Positions 1-7,637 of a stretch of DNA of 64,000 bases are shown here, in pieces. Where the stretch lies: the NCBI GenBank assembly GCA_963676875.1, contig OY781436.1, positions 248,001-312,000 of the forward strand, given 5' to 3'. The number at the start of each line of letters is the position of its first letter. The stretch's first letter is position 1. The translations under genes and the position numbers were made by a program. This DNA comes from UBA6244 sp963676875. GTDB lineage: Bacteria > Bacteroidota > Bacteroidia > Bacteroidales > F082. Under the pieces are notes generated by a model. It worked only from the letters and a program-made list of their open reading frames with translations, did not search any database and had not been told where the DNA came from.

Positions 1-737
1 CCGATACGCACACCACAAGCACTGTAACGCTTAGAAACCGAATCGATAAGGATTACATTTTCTTCAATTCCATCAAGATACATGCAGGAATAATGGGTTT
101 TTCCGTCGTAGGTAAATTCGCGATACACCTCATCGGCAATAAGAAAGAGGTTGTGTTTTTTTACGATATCACGCAAAACTTCCAGCTCTTCTTTGGAATA
201 CAGGTATCCGGTAGGATTGTTGGGATTACATACCAGAATAGCTTTGGTTTTTGGCGTAATGTTTTTTTCAAAATCCTCTATGGGCGGCAAAGCAAAACCA
301 CTTTCAATACTTGAAAAAATGGGAACCACATTAATACCGGCGTTGGCAGCGAAACCATTGTAATTGGCATAAAAAGGCTCGGGAATAATCACCTCATCGC
401 CGGGATCCATAATCGACTGAAAAGCAAACAACAGCGCTTCGGAAGCACCGGCACTTACAATAATTTCTTCTTCCGTGAGATGAATATTTACGCTTTTGTA
501 ATATTCAGTTAGTTTTTTACGCAACGAAAGTGTTCCGGCAGAATGACTGTAAGCCAACACTTTGGTTGTCATATTTTTGATTGCATTTAATGCCACCTCA
601 GGAGTATGGATATCCGGTTGACCTATGTTCAGGTGATGAACATGTACCCCTCGTTTTTTAGCTTCTTCGGCGAAGGGAACGAGCTTACGAATGGGCGATT
701 CCGGCATTTGCTGCCCTTTTTTGGAAATATTTAACAT
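1..737 (-). CDS. PLP-dependent class I/II aminotransferase (C-terminus cut by window edge)
   Basis: This is the N-terminal 245 codons of a fold-type I aminotransferase; the rest lies beyond the window. It starts MLNISKKGQQMPESPIRKL at the ATG ending at 737. Visible family motifs are the substrate-side GQPDIHTPE, the NPNNPTG loop that contacts the PLP ring, the ADEVY aspartate/tyrosine pair, and SVSKRYSACGVRIG, which carries the PLP-binding lysine close to the window edge. These fit the aspartate/aromatic (AspC-like) aminotransferases, which transfer amino groups between an amino acid and a 2-oxo acid in the cytoplasm. Substrate cannot be read from the fragment. It lies downstream of a terminator that closes the preceding DUF1573 gene, so it probably has its own promoter. 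Confidence 0.9.
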   Translation of the reverse strand, partial: MLNISKKGQQMPESPIRKLVPFAEEAKKRGVHVHHLNIGQPDIHTPEVALNAIKNMTTKVLAYSHSAGTLSLRKKLTEYYKSVNIHLTEEEIIVSAGASEALLFAFQSIMDPGDEVIIPEPFYANYNGFAANAGINVVPIFSSIESGFALPPIEDFEKNITPKTKAILVCNPNNPTGYLYSKEELEVLRDIVKKHNLFLIADEVYREFTYDGKTHYSCMYLDGIEENVILIDSVSKRYSACGVRI

Positions 738-770
738 AGCGCTATCAATTATTGGTTTGATTATATAGCA

Positions 771-812
771 AAAAAAGCCCTCACTTCAGGAAAACCTGAA
801 CAGATGAAGGCT
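771..812 (-). terminator. Rho-independent terminator after the first DUF1573 gene
   Basis: On the minus strand a hairpin pairs AGCCTTCA...CTGTTCAGG with CCTGAAGTGAGGGCT around a TTTT loop. A run of T follows, 22 nt past the DUF1573 stop codon. It separates that gene from the aminotransferase. Confidence 0.7.
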
Positions 813-833
813 ATACTTAATTTGATCAAATAA

Positions 834-1286
834 CTATTTATTGATGGGAGCGGCTCCTCCTCCATTATCTTTTTCGGGAAGTGCTTCAGTTGGTTGGGGC
901 ACCACCTTACCTTTGATACGCAACATCACGTTGGCGTTGGTAGCCGAATTGGAATATACTGTGACCGTTTTGTTGAAAGGTCCAGCCTTGTGTGTATTGT
1001 AGGTTACTTTAATACTGTTTGTTTCACCGGGCAAAATGGGTTCCTTTGGCCATGCGGGCACGGTACACCCACAAGAAGAGCGAGGCTTACTGAGAATCAG
1101 CGGCTCGTTGCCGGTGTTGGTAAATTCAAAATCATAAGCACCGTCTCCATTTACATAAATGGTGCCGTAGTCATGAACAGTTTCTTTGAAAGTAATTTCG
1201 GGACCATTGGCTTTCTTGGTTTCTTGTTGTGCAACTACAAACAAAACAGAAAACATCAATGCAATCGCCAGAATAATTTTTTTCAT
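834..1286 (-). CDS. DUF1573 domain secreted protein
   Basis: A 150-residue protein with a Sec signal peptide (about residues 1-19, ending VVAQQ) followed by one DUF1573 domain, an immunoglobulin-like beta sandwich widespread in Bacteroidota. The family hallmark SSCGCTVPAWPKEPILPG is present with its closely spaced cysteines, as is the NKTVTVYSN strand. The protein is predicted to be periplasmic or surface-exposed; no biochemical role is established for the family. The C-terminal tail is Pro/Gly-rich (about residues 130-150). A second DUF1573 protein with the same core lies at 5322-5783 and is probably a paralogue. A -7 promoter-like box lies 85 nt upstream, so the mRNA would have a fairly long leader. 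It is a single-gene unit closed by the hairpin at 771-812. Confidence 0.85.
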   Translation of the reverse strand: MKKIILAIALMFSVLFVVAQQETKKANGPEITFKETVHDYGTIYVNGDGAYDFEFTNTGNEPLILSKPRSSCGCTVPAWPKEPILPGETNSIKVTYNTHKAGPFNKTVTVYSNSATNANVMLRIKGKVVPQPTEALPEKDNGGGAAPINK

Positions 1287-1370
1287 TGGTAATGTTTTTA
1301 AATGTTAAGAACTTTTCAGACGTTGTCAGGGACACATTGGTTCCCGAGGAACGGGTGATTTTTATTGGGA

Positions 1371-1378
1371 CAAAAGTA
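1371..1378 (-). promoter_or_regulatory. -7 promoter box (TACTTTTG) for DUF1573 gene
   Basis: The minus strand reads TACTTTTG, a full match to the Bacteroidota -7 consensus TAnnTTTG. It lies 85 nt upstream of the ATG at 1286, and no clear -33 TTTG is seen at 19 bp. The leader between box and ATG holds a small hairpin, GTTCC-TCG-GGAAC. Confidence 0.4.
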
Positions 1379-1442
1379 ATAATTAATCACCTTTTAAGCA
1401 TAAAATGTGCCAAATTGTTTTCCTTATTTAACTTTTTTAACA

Positions 1443-2246
1443 TTAAAGTGCTTCGCCACATTTTTTACAAAAGCGGGCATCGTCATCGTGATCGTCAAAC
1501 TGACAGTTTCTGCATACTTGTGTATTTTTCCTTTTTCCGGCACGACTAATTTCTGAGGTGATGATGCCGGTTGGAACCGCAATAATGGCAAAACCCGTAA
1601 TCATTAAGAAAGAAGCCAGGGTTTGTCCGGCAATGGTTTGGGGTGCAATATCGCCATAGCCAACTGTTGTAATAGTAACAATGGCCCAATACACTGATTT
1701 AGGGATGCTTGTAAATCCATTTTTTGGTCCTTCAATCAGATACATCATCGATCCGATAATCACCACGAGAATAATAACTACCTCAAGAAACACGATAATT
1801 TTACTGCGACTGTTTTTTGCGGCCAGCAGCAAAGAATCGGAGGCTCCAATATATCTGGTAAGTTTAAATACCCTGAAAACTCGCAGCAGACGAAGCATAC
1901 GGATAACCATCAGGTAGTGAGACCCAACAAACAGAAGGCTCAAATATGTGGGCAATACTGAAAGAAAGTCAATAACCCCGTAGAAACTAAAAATATACTT
2001 TCGTGGACTTTTTACCACCCAAATGCGTAACACATATTCCATTGTAAACACAATCGTTATGAGCCATTCAATCAACAAAAACCAACTTCCGTAGAGTTCG
2101 TGAATTTCCTGAACACTATTGAGCATTACCACAATTACACTGACAATAATGGCATAAAATAACACCAAATCGAACAGTTTGCCATTTTTAGTGTCGGCTT
2201 CGAAAATGATGGTGTATATTTTTTGTTTAAGTGAATTAGTATTCAT
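1443..2246 (-). CDS. Voltage-gated potassium channel-type ion transporter with C-terminal zinc ribbon
   Basis: A 267-residue six-helix cation channel subunit. The start is the ATG at 2246 (MNTNSLKQ); an in-frame TTG four codons earlier is less likely. Helices S1-S4 span about residues 20-140. S4 is the Arg-repeat RMLRLLRVFRVFKLTRYI, a voltage-sensor pattern. After S5 comes a pore loop with the K+ selectivity filter TTVGYGD, then S6. In place of a large RCK domain the protein ends in a short cytoplasmic tail with two CxxC pairs (CRNC...CKKC) separated by a His/Asp-rich stretch, predicted to form a zinc ribbon. It should assemble as a tetramer in the inner membrane and pass K+. It is monocistronic, with a promoter at 2299-2329. 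Confidence 0.88.
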   Translation of the reverse strand: MNTNSLKQKIYTIIFEADTKNGKLFDLVLFYAIIVSVIVVMLNSVQEIHELYGSWFLLIEWLITIVFTMEYVLRIWVVKSPRKYIFSFYGVIDFLSVLPTYLSLLFVGSHYLMVIRMLRLLRVFRVFKLTRYIGASDSLLLAAKNSRSKIIVFLEVVIILVVIIGSMMYLIEGPKNGFTSIPKSVYWAIVTITTVGYGDIAPQTIAGQTLASFLMITGFAIIAVPTGIITSEISRAGKRKNTQVCRNCQFDDHDDDARFCKKCGEAL

Positions 2247-2298
2247 GATTGAGGTCAACTATAAGGCATGCATAATAAATATCCGCTGTGTAACAGCG

Positions 2299-2329
2299 CA
2301 AAGATAGGTGTTTGTATCAGGATTTGCAA
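2299..2329 (-). promoter_or_regulatory. Promoter of the K+ channel gene (TTGC - 19 bp - TATCTTTG)
   Basis: On the minus strand a -33 TTG (2326-2329) is followed after exactly 19 bp by TATCTTTG (2299-2306), matching the Bacteroidota -7 box TAnnTTTG. The ATG of the channel gene follows 53 nt downstream. Confidence 0.55.
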
Positions 2330-2421
2330 CGGAGGGAGATTTTCTATCGCGACAAAAATGGATGCATGTTAAAGTCGTTTTTTATAAATAAACTTGGTAG
2401 ACTGTCGCCTTTCATTATTTG

Positions 2422-2429
2422 TATTTTTG
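2422..2429 (+). promoter_or_regulatory. -7 promoter box (TATTTTTG) for the DUF2400 gene
   Basis: TATTTTTG matches TAnnTTTG and lies 18 nt before the ATG at 2448. Because the box falls inside the longer upstream reading frame, it supports the downstream ATG as the real start. No TTTG sits at the ideal -33 distance. Confidence 0.4.
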
Positions 2430-2447
2430 CTCGCCAACAGGATATAT

Positions 2448-3221
2448 ATGGAAACCGACCTAAAATCACTACACGAATATCTGGACGAAAAAGTAGTTCA
2501 ATACAACACTCCTGATTTTATTGAACTTGATCCCATTCAAATACCACACCAATATTCTGTAAAAGAAGATATTGAAATAGCAGGATTTTTAACCGCAACC
2601 ATTTCGTGGGGAAATCGGACGTCTATTCTCAAGAATGCCCGACGCATGATGGAATTAATGGGAAATTCACCCCATGATTTTATTATAAATCATCAGGACG
2701 AAGACCTGAAAAAGATGGAAGGGTTTGTTCACCGGACGTTTAACTCATCAGACTTGTTAACCTTTGTTTCTGCACTGAAATATATTTATCGGCATCAAAA
2801 TGGATTGGAAGGAATATTTACAAAACATCAAACATCAGAATCCTTACAACCGGCGATTTCTCAATTTAAGCACCTGTTTTTCAATGTGCCACACATGGAA
2901 AGAACCCGAAAACACCTATCCGACCCACTAAACGGTTCTGCGGCCAAACGCATTAACATGTTTTTAAGGTGGATGGTCAGAAAAGATGATGCGGGAGTGG
3001 ATTTTGGTATTTGGCGCAACATCTCACCCTCCATTTTATCTTGCCCGTTGGATGTTCATTCGGGAAACGTAGCCCGCAAATTGGGTCTTCTGAAACGAAA
3101 ACAAAATGATGCCAAAGCGGTGGTTGAGTTGGACGGCTCGCTCAGAGCAATGGACGCCACAGATCCTGCAAAATATGATTTTGCTTTGTTTGGGTTAGGT
3201 GTTTATGAGCACTTTAAATAG
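2448..3221 (+). CDS. DUF2400 / TIGR02757 family protein
   Basis: A 257-residue cytoplasmic protein of the conserved Bacteroidota family TIGR02757 (DUF2400), whose function is not established. Recognition rests on length and on conserved blocks: EDIEIAGFLTATISWGNR near the N-terminus, NRTSILKNARRMMELM, the central KHLSDPLNGSAAKRINMFLRWMVRKDD, and FGIWRNISPSILSCPLDVHSGNVARKLGL. The C-terminal part (DPAKYDFALFGLGV) resembles the end of helix-hairpin-helix DNA glycosylases, so a nucleic-acid role is possible but is inference only. The start METDLKSL is preferred over an ATG 18 codons upstream because a promoter box lies between them. Confidence 0.85.
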   Translation: METDLKSLHEYLDEKVVQYNTPDFIELDPIQIPHQYSVKEDIEIAGFLTATISWGNRTSILKNARRMMELMGNSPHDFIINHQDEDLKKMEGFVHRTFNSSDLLTFVSALKYIYRHQNGLEGIFTKHQTSESLQPAISQFKHLFFNVPHMERTRKHLSDPLNGSAAKRINMFLRWMVRKDDAGVDFGIWRNISPSILSCPLDVHSGNVARKLGLLKRKQNDAKAVVELDGSLRAMDATDPAKYDFALFGLGVYEHFK

Positions 3222-3317
3222 ATTATCTCAGGATATTGATCTTTGAGATATATTTTTGTATTAAAACGGCATTTGTTTCTCCAAGTCCAATGTTTTGCTA
3301 ACAAGCTTATTTTCTAC

Positions 3318-3911
3318 TCATTGAATTGAAATATTTAACAACTTGGCATGAATGTCCATTACCTGAGGAATAACCATTTGAAGGCCATCGTTTTCTATAA
3401 CAAACTGAGATAATTTGCGCTTGTTTTCTTCATCCATTTGGTTTTTCATTCGTGCTTCCACATTTTGCCGATTGGCACCATCCCGTTTGATCACACGCTG
3501 CAACCGCAGAGTTCTGGGAGCAGCAACTAAAATCATGGCATCAAAGCGACGCTCAAAGCGATGCTCAAACAAAATGGCACTTTCCTGAATAACGTAAGGA
3601 TATTTTATATAACCGGCTACCCACCGTTGAAACTCCTCCTCCACCATGGGATGGATCAGTTGGTTAATCAAGGTAAGCGCCTCAGTATTGGTGAATATCA
3701 CATTGGCCAACACCTTTTTATCGAATTGCCCCATGGGATAAAAATCGTGTTCGGGAAACAATTGCCGGAGTTGCTGTTTTACTTTGTTTTGAGCGTACAA
3801 ACCTTTGCCCACCTCATCCGACGAAAACACGGGCACGCCCAACACTTCAAAAATTTTGGATACGGTGGATTTTCCACTGCCGATGTTTCCGGTGAGGCCG
3901 ATACGTATCAT
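3318..3911 (-). CDS. coaE: Dephospho-CoA kinase
   Basis: A 197-residue P-loop kinase that phosphorylates the 3'-hydroxyl of dephospho-CoA with ATP, the last step of coenzyme A synthesis. The Walker A loop GNIGSGKST is at residues 8-16. Also visible are FSSDEVGK, which contains the catalytic aspartate region, the lid segment with arginines (RLQRVIKRDGANRQ), and the family's LIHPMV motif. Length is normal for CoaE. It starts 3 nt after the ybbR stop, so the two genes are almost certainly cotranscribed. The order yajC-ybbR-coaE is a recurrent Bacteroidota arrangement. Confidence 0.95.
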   Translation of the reverse strand: MIRIGLTGNIGSGKSTVSKIFEVLGVPVFSSDEVGKGLYAQNKVKQQLRQLFPEHDFYPMGQFDKKVLANVIFTNTEALTLINQLIHPMVEEEFQRWVAGYIKYPYVIQESAILFEHRFERRFDAMILVAAPRTLRLQRVIKRDGANRQNVEARMKNQMDEENKRKLSQFVIENDGLQMVIPQVMDIHAKLLNISIQ

Positions 3912-3914
3912 GAG

Positions 3915-4916
3915 CTATTTAATGATGAGAAATTCAACATCCATAGGTACCAGCCTGATATTGGATACATTGGCGGGTGCCCGATCCAAAACCAGATGAA
4001 GTTTTTTTACAGACTTCAAATCAACGCCCTTTGTATCCACCACCACATCAAACTGAGAAGGTTGTATCAGACTAAAGTCCTTTTGAGCCACCTTATATGT
4101 TATTTTAACATTGGACGGAAAAGTTTTGATGGTAAATGAACGAACGCCCACATTCACCGGTACCGTAACCGAGGACTCGGTAAATCGTTCCACATCTTCT
4201 TCAAGGATCACTTTATCAACACTAAAACTAAGCAGTTTTGGTGCCGGATTTTGTAAATTAACCTCCTCTCGGATATCCTTTTCTATATCATTCAATACCA
4301 ACCTATTAGTATAAACATGAGTGAGGGTATCCAAGGCTGAGGCAGGACCAAAAACAGTAACCGTGTTGGGTGTAACCCTACTTTCCATATAGGCTCCAAA
4401 CTGATCCTTAAACTTAAAATTGTAGCGAGCCACCACAGGAACTTTCTTACTGCTCAATGTTTCAAGTATAAACGACAGACGATTCTCAGAAAGGATGATA
4501 TTCGACTCATCCACATTTAATTTCTCGGCTAACCTGTTGCGCAATTCTTGGGTAAAAATATAGTACTCATTTCCCTTATCCGAAATCAGCTGGTAATTGC
4601 GCAAGTCTATTACTAATGGCACATCCTCACGACTAAAACCCATATCAAGTAAGGCATACCCACGAGCAGTTACATCCACAGTGAGCGCACTGTCTATCAG
4701 CGAGGTCAGCTTTTTTTCAAGAGGAACGTGGTTGTATTCTACCTTGAAAACGTAAGTAACTCGATAAACATCCGAAAGCTTGATAAGCAACCAAAAAAGA
4801 CTGGCAATAAGCACGCACAAAAAGAAAATAAAATGATCGCGCTTCAACTTAGCCAGAAATGGCATTTGGCTAATGAACCATGAATGAACGGATCTATGTT
4901 TATTTTCTGACCTCAT
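3915..4916 (-). CDS. YbbR-like domain protein (CdaR family)
   Basis: A 333-residue inner-membrane protein with one N-terminal transmembrane helix (about residues 27-47, FIFFLCVLIASLFWLLI) and a periplasmic region made of tandem YbbR repeats. These show the recurring 'VPVxVxY/GVR ... VTVFGP' pattern, for example SRVTPNTVTVFGPASALD and SSVTVPVNVGVR. In Firmicutes, YbbR (CdaR) proteins bind and regulate the diadenylate cyclase CdaA. In Bacteroidota the gene sits between yajC and coaE, so the partner is less clear. An intrinsic-terminator-like hairpin ends only 2 nt before its ATG, leaving no room for a Shine-Dalgarno sequence. An internal ATG at residue 18 (MPFLAKL) is an alternative start that would keep the membrane helix. 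Confidence 0.85.
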   Translation of the reverse strand: MRSENKHRSVHSWFISQMPFLAKLKRDHFIFFLCVLIASLFWLLIKLSDVYRVTYVFKVEYNHVPLEKKLTSLIDSALTVDVTARGYALLDMGFSREDVPLVIDLRNYQLISDKGNEYYIFTQELRNRLAEKLNVDESNIILSENRLSFILETLSSKKVPVVARYNFKFKDQFGAYMESRVTPNTVTVFGPASALDTLTHVYTNRLVLNDIEKDIREEVNLQNPAPKLLSFSVDKVILEEDVERFTESSVTVPVNVGVRSFTIKTFPSNVKITYKVAQKDFSLIQPSQFDVVVDTKGVDLKSVKKLHLVLDRAPANVSNIRLVPMDVEFLIIK

Positions 4917-4918
4917 AC

Positions 4919-4952
4919 AAAAAAACCGGAGTCTGAAGAATCATACTCCGGA
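4919..4952 (-). terminator. Intrinsic terminator between yajC and ybbR
   Basis: The minus strand shows CCGGAGT paired with ACTCCGG around a 12-nt loop, followed by seven T. It begins 29 nt after the yajC stop, and its T-tract ends 2 nt before the annotated ybbR ATG. It should end most transcription from the upstream genes, or act as an attenuator for ybbR-coaE. Confidence 0.7.
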
Positions 4953-4980
4953 AATAAAATTAAGTTACGGTTTCGCTCGT

Positions 4981-5301
4981 CTATTTGGACTGAACGATAT
5001 CACCGGGATCGTTAATAACGGCACTCTTTTCGACGGTAATCTTCACCTGTCCGCCTCCCAGATCTAATACCACAGTGGTTTCATTTACTTCCGAAATTTT
5101 ACCGTGGATACCGCCAATGGTGATCACTTTCTGTCCTTTTTGGAGTGCCTCTCTGAATTTTTTCTGCTCTTTACTCTTTTTCGTTTGCGGACGAATAAAG
5201 AAAAAATAGAACACAATTAATATTAAAAACAAGGGCAACATCGACATCCAGCTGCTTTCACCACTTTCGGTGGCCTGCAATAAGATAAGCATCAAATTCA
5301 T
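4981..5301 (-). CDS. yajC: Preprotein translocase subunit YajC
   Basis: A 106-residue single-pass inner-membrane protein, the SecDF-associated accessory subunit of the Sec translocon. The transmembrane helix spans about residues 19-38 (MLPLFLILIVFYFFFIRP) and is followed by the family signature IRPQTKKSKEQKKF. The cytoplasmic domain carries the typical LQKGQKVITIGGIHGKI and VVLDLGGGQVKITVEKSAV. Length is normal. It follows a DUF1573 lipoprotein gene by 20 nt, in the same transcription unit. Confidence 0.95.
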   Translation of the reverse strand: MNLMLILLQATESGESSWMSMLPLFLILIVFYFFFIRPQTKKSKEQKKFREALQKGQKVITIGGIHGKISEVNETTVVLDLGGGQVKITVEKSAVINDPGDIVQSK

Positions 5302-5321
5302 AATGAAATATTTAGTTTAGT

Positions 5322-5783
5322 TTAATTTTTTTCAGGCATCACGACTTCTGCCTTAATTCGTAGAGTTGTCAGGTTTGGCTGGGTATTGGTTAAAACGGTA
5401 ATGGTTTTATTTTGCATACCCTTTCGGTTGCTGCTATCAAAGGAAGCCTCGACAAAGTCGCTCTGACCGGGTGCAATGGGCTCTTTGGGATACTTCCCAA
5501 CGGTACAACCACAACTGCTGTTAACTTTGGTAATCAACAAATCTGAAGTCCCTGTATTGGTAAATTTGAATCGGTAATACACACGCTCGCCCATAATGAT
5601 GCGACCAAAGTTGTGTTCAGTTTCTTCAAATTTAATCTGGGGTCCATCCGCTTCCGACTTGGCATCAGCTGTGCTCGTGTTTTTTACCAAATCGGTACTA
5701 ATTTTTTTTTGCCCGGAATTAGCACACGAAGCCATTACCAGCATAATAAGTAATAATCCTAAATAATTTTTTAATCCACTCAT
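5322..5783 (-). CDS. DUF1573 domain lipoprotein
   Basis: A 153-residue exported protein. The N-terminus has a lipoprotein signal with a lipobox at MLVMASC (Cys20), so it is probably anchored in the membrane. Residues about 45-150 form a DUF1573 domain with NSSCGCTVGKYPKEPIAPGQ and NKTITVLTNT, closely matching the protein at 834-1286 (SSCGCTV, PKEPI.PG). It lies 4 nt after a T9SS-type protein gene and 20 nt before yajC. A DUF1573 gene upstream of yajC is a conserved arrangement in the phylum, hinting at a role linked to export, which is inference. Confidence 0.85.
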   Translation of the reverse strand: MSGLKNYLGLLLIMLVMASCANSGQKKISTDLVKNTSTADAKSEADGPQIKFEETEHNFGRIIMGERVYYRFKFTNTGTSDLLITKVNSSCGCTVGKYPKEPIAPGQSDFVEASFDSSNRKGMQNKTITVLTNTQPNLTTLRIKAEVVMPEKN

Positions 5784-5787
5784 TGTA

Positions 5788-6972
5788 TTAATTGCTTCTA
5801 ATGATGGTTAGCGATCCTTTAAACACATCCGTGCTTTTGGCGCCGTTACATTCAAGTACATAATAATATACCCCGTCAGGAAGATTATCGCCATCCCATT
5901 TATTGTCATAATTATCAGCTTCAAAAACCTTGCGGCCAAGCCTGTTGAACACCACCAGTCGAGAACTTTCGTAGAAACGGCTCAATGTTTCAGAGTCCAC
6001 TACGTTCCGGTCGATATTGTCCTGGGTTGTAATGGTAAATTCATTATTGGAATCACCATCGCCGGGGGTAATGATGTTGGGAATAAAAAGTTCCACCGGT
6101 TTCACCACAATCTGGGTGGTATAAACGGTGTCGCACCCTTTGTCGCTTTTTACATACAGATAGGTAAGAAACTCTCCGGTACTATTATATTTATAGGTAG
6201 GTTCCTGCAATTTCGACTCGGTAACAGTATCTCCTTCAATTATTTCCCACCAAGTGGCATCACTGTTAAGGGTAATACTATCGGCAGATAAATTCTCGTA
6301 AAAGAAAGTAACAGTGGGGTTTTGAAGATATACAGTATCGTTGGGCTCTGCAGTGATTTCGATCACCAAATTGGGATAAGAAAAGGTTTTATAGGTTTCA
6401 TGATGACGACAACCATAGGGATCTGTAATCAAAATGGAATAGTTTTGCCGTGCCAACAAACCCCATACTTCTGTGGAATCAGTGGGATTAATCACCGCTC
6501 CGTCAATACCCTCAATTTCCCATAAATAATGATATTCGTTGGCAGGGAATGCATTGCCGGCAGTGGCCTTTACTTTTGCATTTTCAGCCGTACTGCAAAT
6601 GGAGTCGCGTTGATAGAATGTCACTTCAATGGGTGGCCGTACACCGATACCAAACGGGAGACTACGGCATGTGTCGGGAATCAATGTATCAATAACAATA
6701 ACCTTGTAAACAGATGAATCCTGAATTTCCAGATCTAAAATAGCTTCGTTGCCAACTGTTACAAAAATACCGTCTTCTTCCTTTTGCCATTCGTATATAC
6801 GATTGGGTGCATCTTCCACCATCAGTTGAAAAAAGCTATCCGGACAAACCGGCAAGGTGGCACCAATAACCTGAATTTCGCAATTCTGTGATTGAACCTT
6901 TGTGGAAACCAATAACAGTGATATAAAAATCAGATAAGAAACTAATCCGGTTGTGCTGTTTTTAAGCGTCAT
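5788..6972 (-). CDS. T9SS type B sorting (gliding-motility C-terminal domain) protein
   Basis: A 394-residue secreted protein. A signal peptide covers residues 1-28 (ending STKVQSQ). The body consists of PKD/Ig-like beta-sandwich modules, visible as HYLWEIEGIDG, DATWWEI and TGEFLTYLYVKSDKGCDT. The last ~95 residues are a CHU_C/TIGR04131 domain: FIPNIITPGDGDSNNEF, then LVVFNRLGRKVFE, NKWDGDNLPDGVYYYVLEC and FKGSLTIIR. This tail routes cargo through the type IX system to the cell surface. The gene is first in a run with DUF1573, yajC, ybbR and coaE on the minus strand, with 4 nt between it and DUF1573. An adhesin-like surface protein is unexpected in this otherwise housekeeping cluster. Confidence 0.88.
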   Translation of the reverse strand: MTLKNSTTGLVSYLIFISLLLVSTKVQSQNCEIQVIGATLPVCPDSFFQLMVEDAPNRIYEWQKEEDGIFVTVGNEAILDLEIQDSSVYKVIVIDTLIPDTCRSLPFGIGVRPPIEVTFYQRDSICSTAENAKVKATAGNAFPANEYHYLWEIEGIDGAVINPTDSTEVWGLLARQNYSILITDPYGCRHHETYKTFSYPNLVIEITAEPNDTVYLQNPTVTFFYENLSADSITLNSDATWWEIIEGDTVTESKLQEPTYKYNSTGEFLTYLYVKSDKGCDTVYTTQIVVKPVELFIPNIITPGDGDSNNEFTITTQDNIDRNVVDSETLSRFYESSRLVVFNRLGRKVFEADNYDNKWDGDNLPDGVYYYVLECNGAKSTDVFKGSLTIIRSN

Positions 6973-7046
6973 ACAATATAAACCTATGGTTTTAAAATGC
7001 CTGGCAAAGGTAGTAAAATATGTTTTGTGGTTGCATGAAATTTATC

Positions 7047-7409
7047 TCAGTAGTTCCCCGCATCCAGCATAATAAGGGTGCAGTGTTCCACCACTTCGAT
7101 ACCCTCCTCCTTGCATCGTTGAGCAAAATAGTCATTCTCAGTTCCCGGATTAAAAATAATCCGGCGGGGTTTCAAACTTATAATATAATCAAAATACGGC
7201 TCTTGATTAAAAGGATTCAAATAAACCGTAACGGTATCAATATCAGTATAAACAGGCATGCCGGTTTCTATATTCACCCCCGCTACCTCACCTGATCTCA
7301 ACCCAATAGACACCACGGGATGATCATACCTAACCAATCGGCGGATAGCCTTATTGGCGTACCTGTCGGGTTTTAAACTTCCCCCAAGAACCAAAGTTTT
7401 TTTTGTCAT
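7047..7409 (-). CDS. CoA-binding domain protein (YccU-like)
   Basis: A 120-residue single-domain Rossmann-fold protein of the CoA_binding_2 family (YccU/COG1832). The nucleotide-binding loop follows the first strand as VLGGSLKPDRYANKA. Later blocks are PVYTDIDTVTVYLNP and PRRIIFNPGTEN, with the family's EEGIEVVEHCTLIML near the end. Members bind CoA; most have no assigned reaction. The ATG at 7409 (MTKKTLVLGG) is chosen because the reading frame can be extended only to a TTG eight codons earlier. The gene stands alone between the T9SS protein gene and clpB. Confidence 0.85.
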   Translation of the reverse strand: MTKKTLVLGGSLKPDRYANKAIRRLVRYDHPVVSIGLRSGEVAGVNIETGMPVYTDIDTVTVYLNPFNQEPYFDYIISLKPRRIIFNPGTENDYFAQRCKEEGIEVVEHCTLIMLDAGNY

Positions 7410-7637
7410 GAATTTATTTCTATTATTAGCCAACTATACGTTTCTGCGAAGATAATACTAATGCTCAAACGACCCTTTAATGTTTTTATTTTTTAAATAA
7501 CAGCCTAATAATCAGACATTTTGTCATGCATGGTAAAATATTATGTCAATTTTTCCGAAATAATTAAAAATATCGGATTGGTTTCGAATTTGAAGTGGCA
7601 GTTGTGCACATTTTTGAATCAACGAAAGGAATATATT

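Noticed and set aside
1286..1549. 87-codon plus-strand frame between DUF1573 and the K+ channel
   Set aside because: It overlaps the end of the channel gene, has low-complexity content and no family; the region is explained by a leader and promoter on the minus strand.
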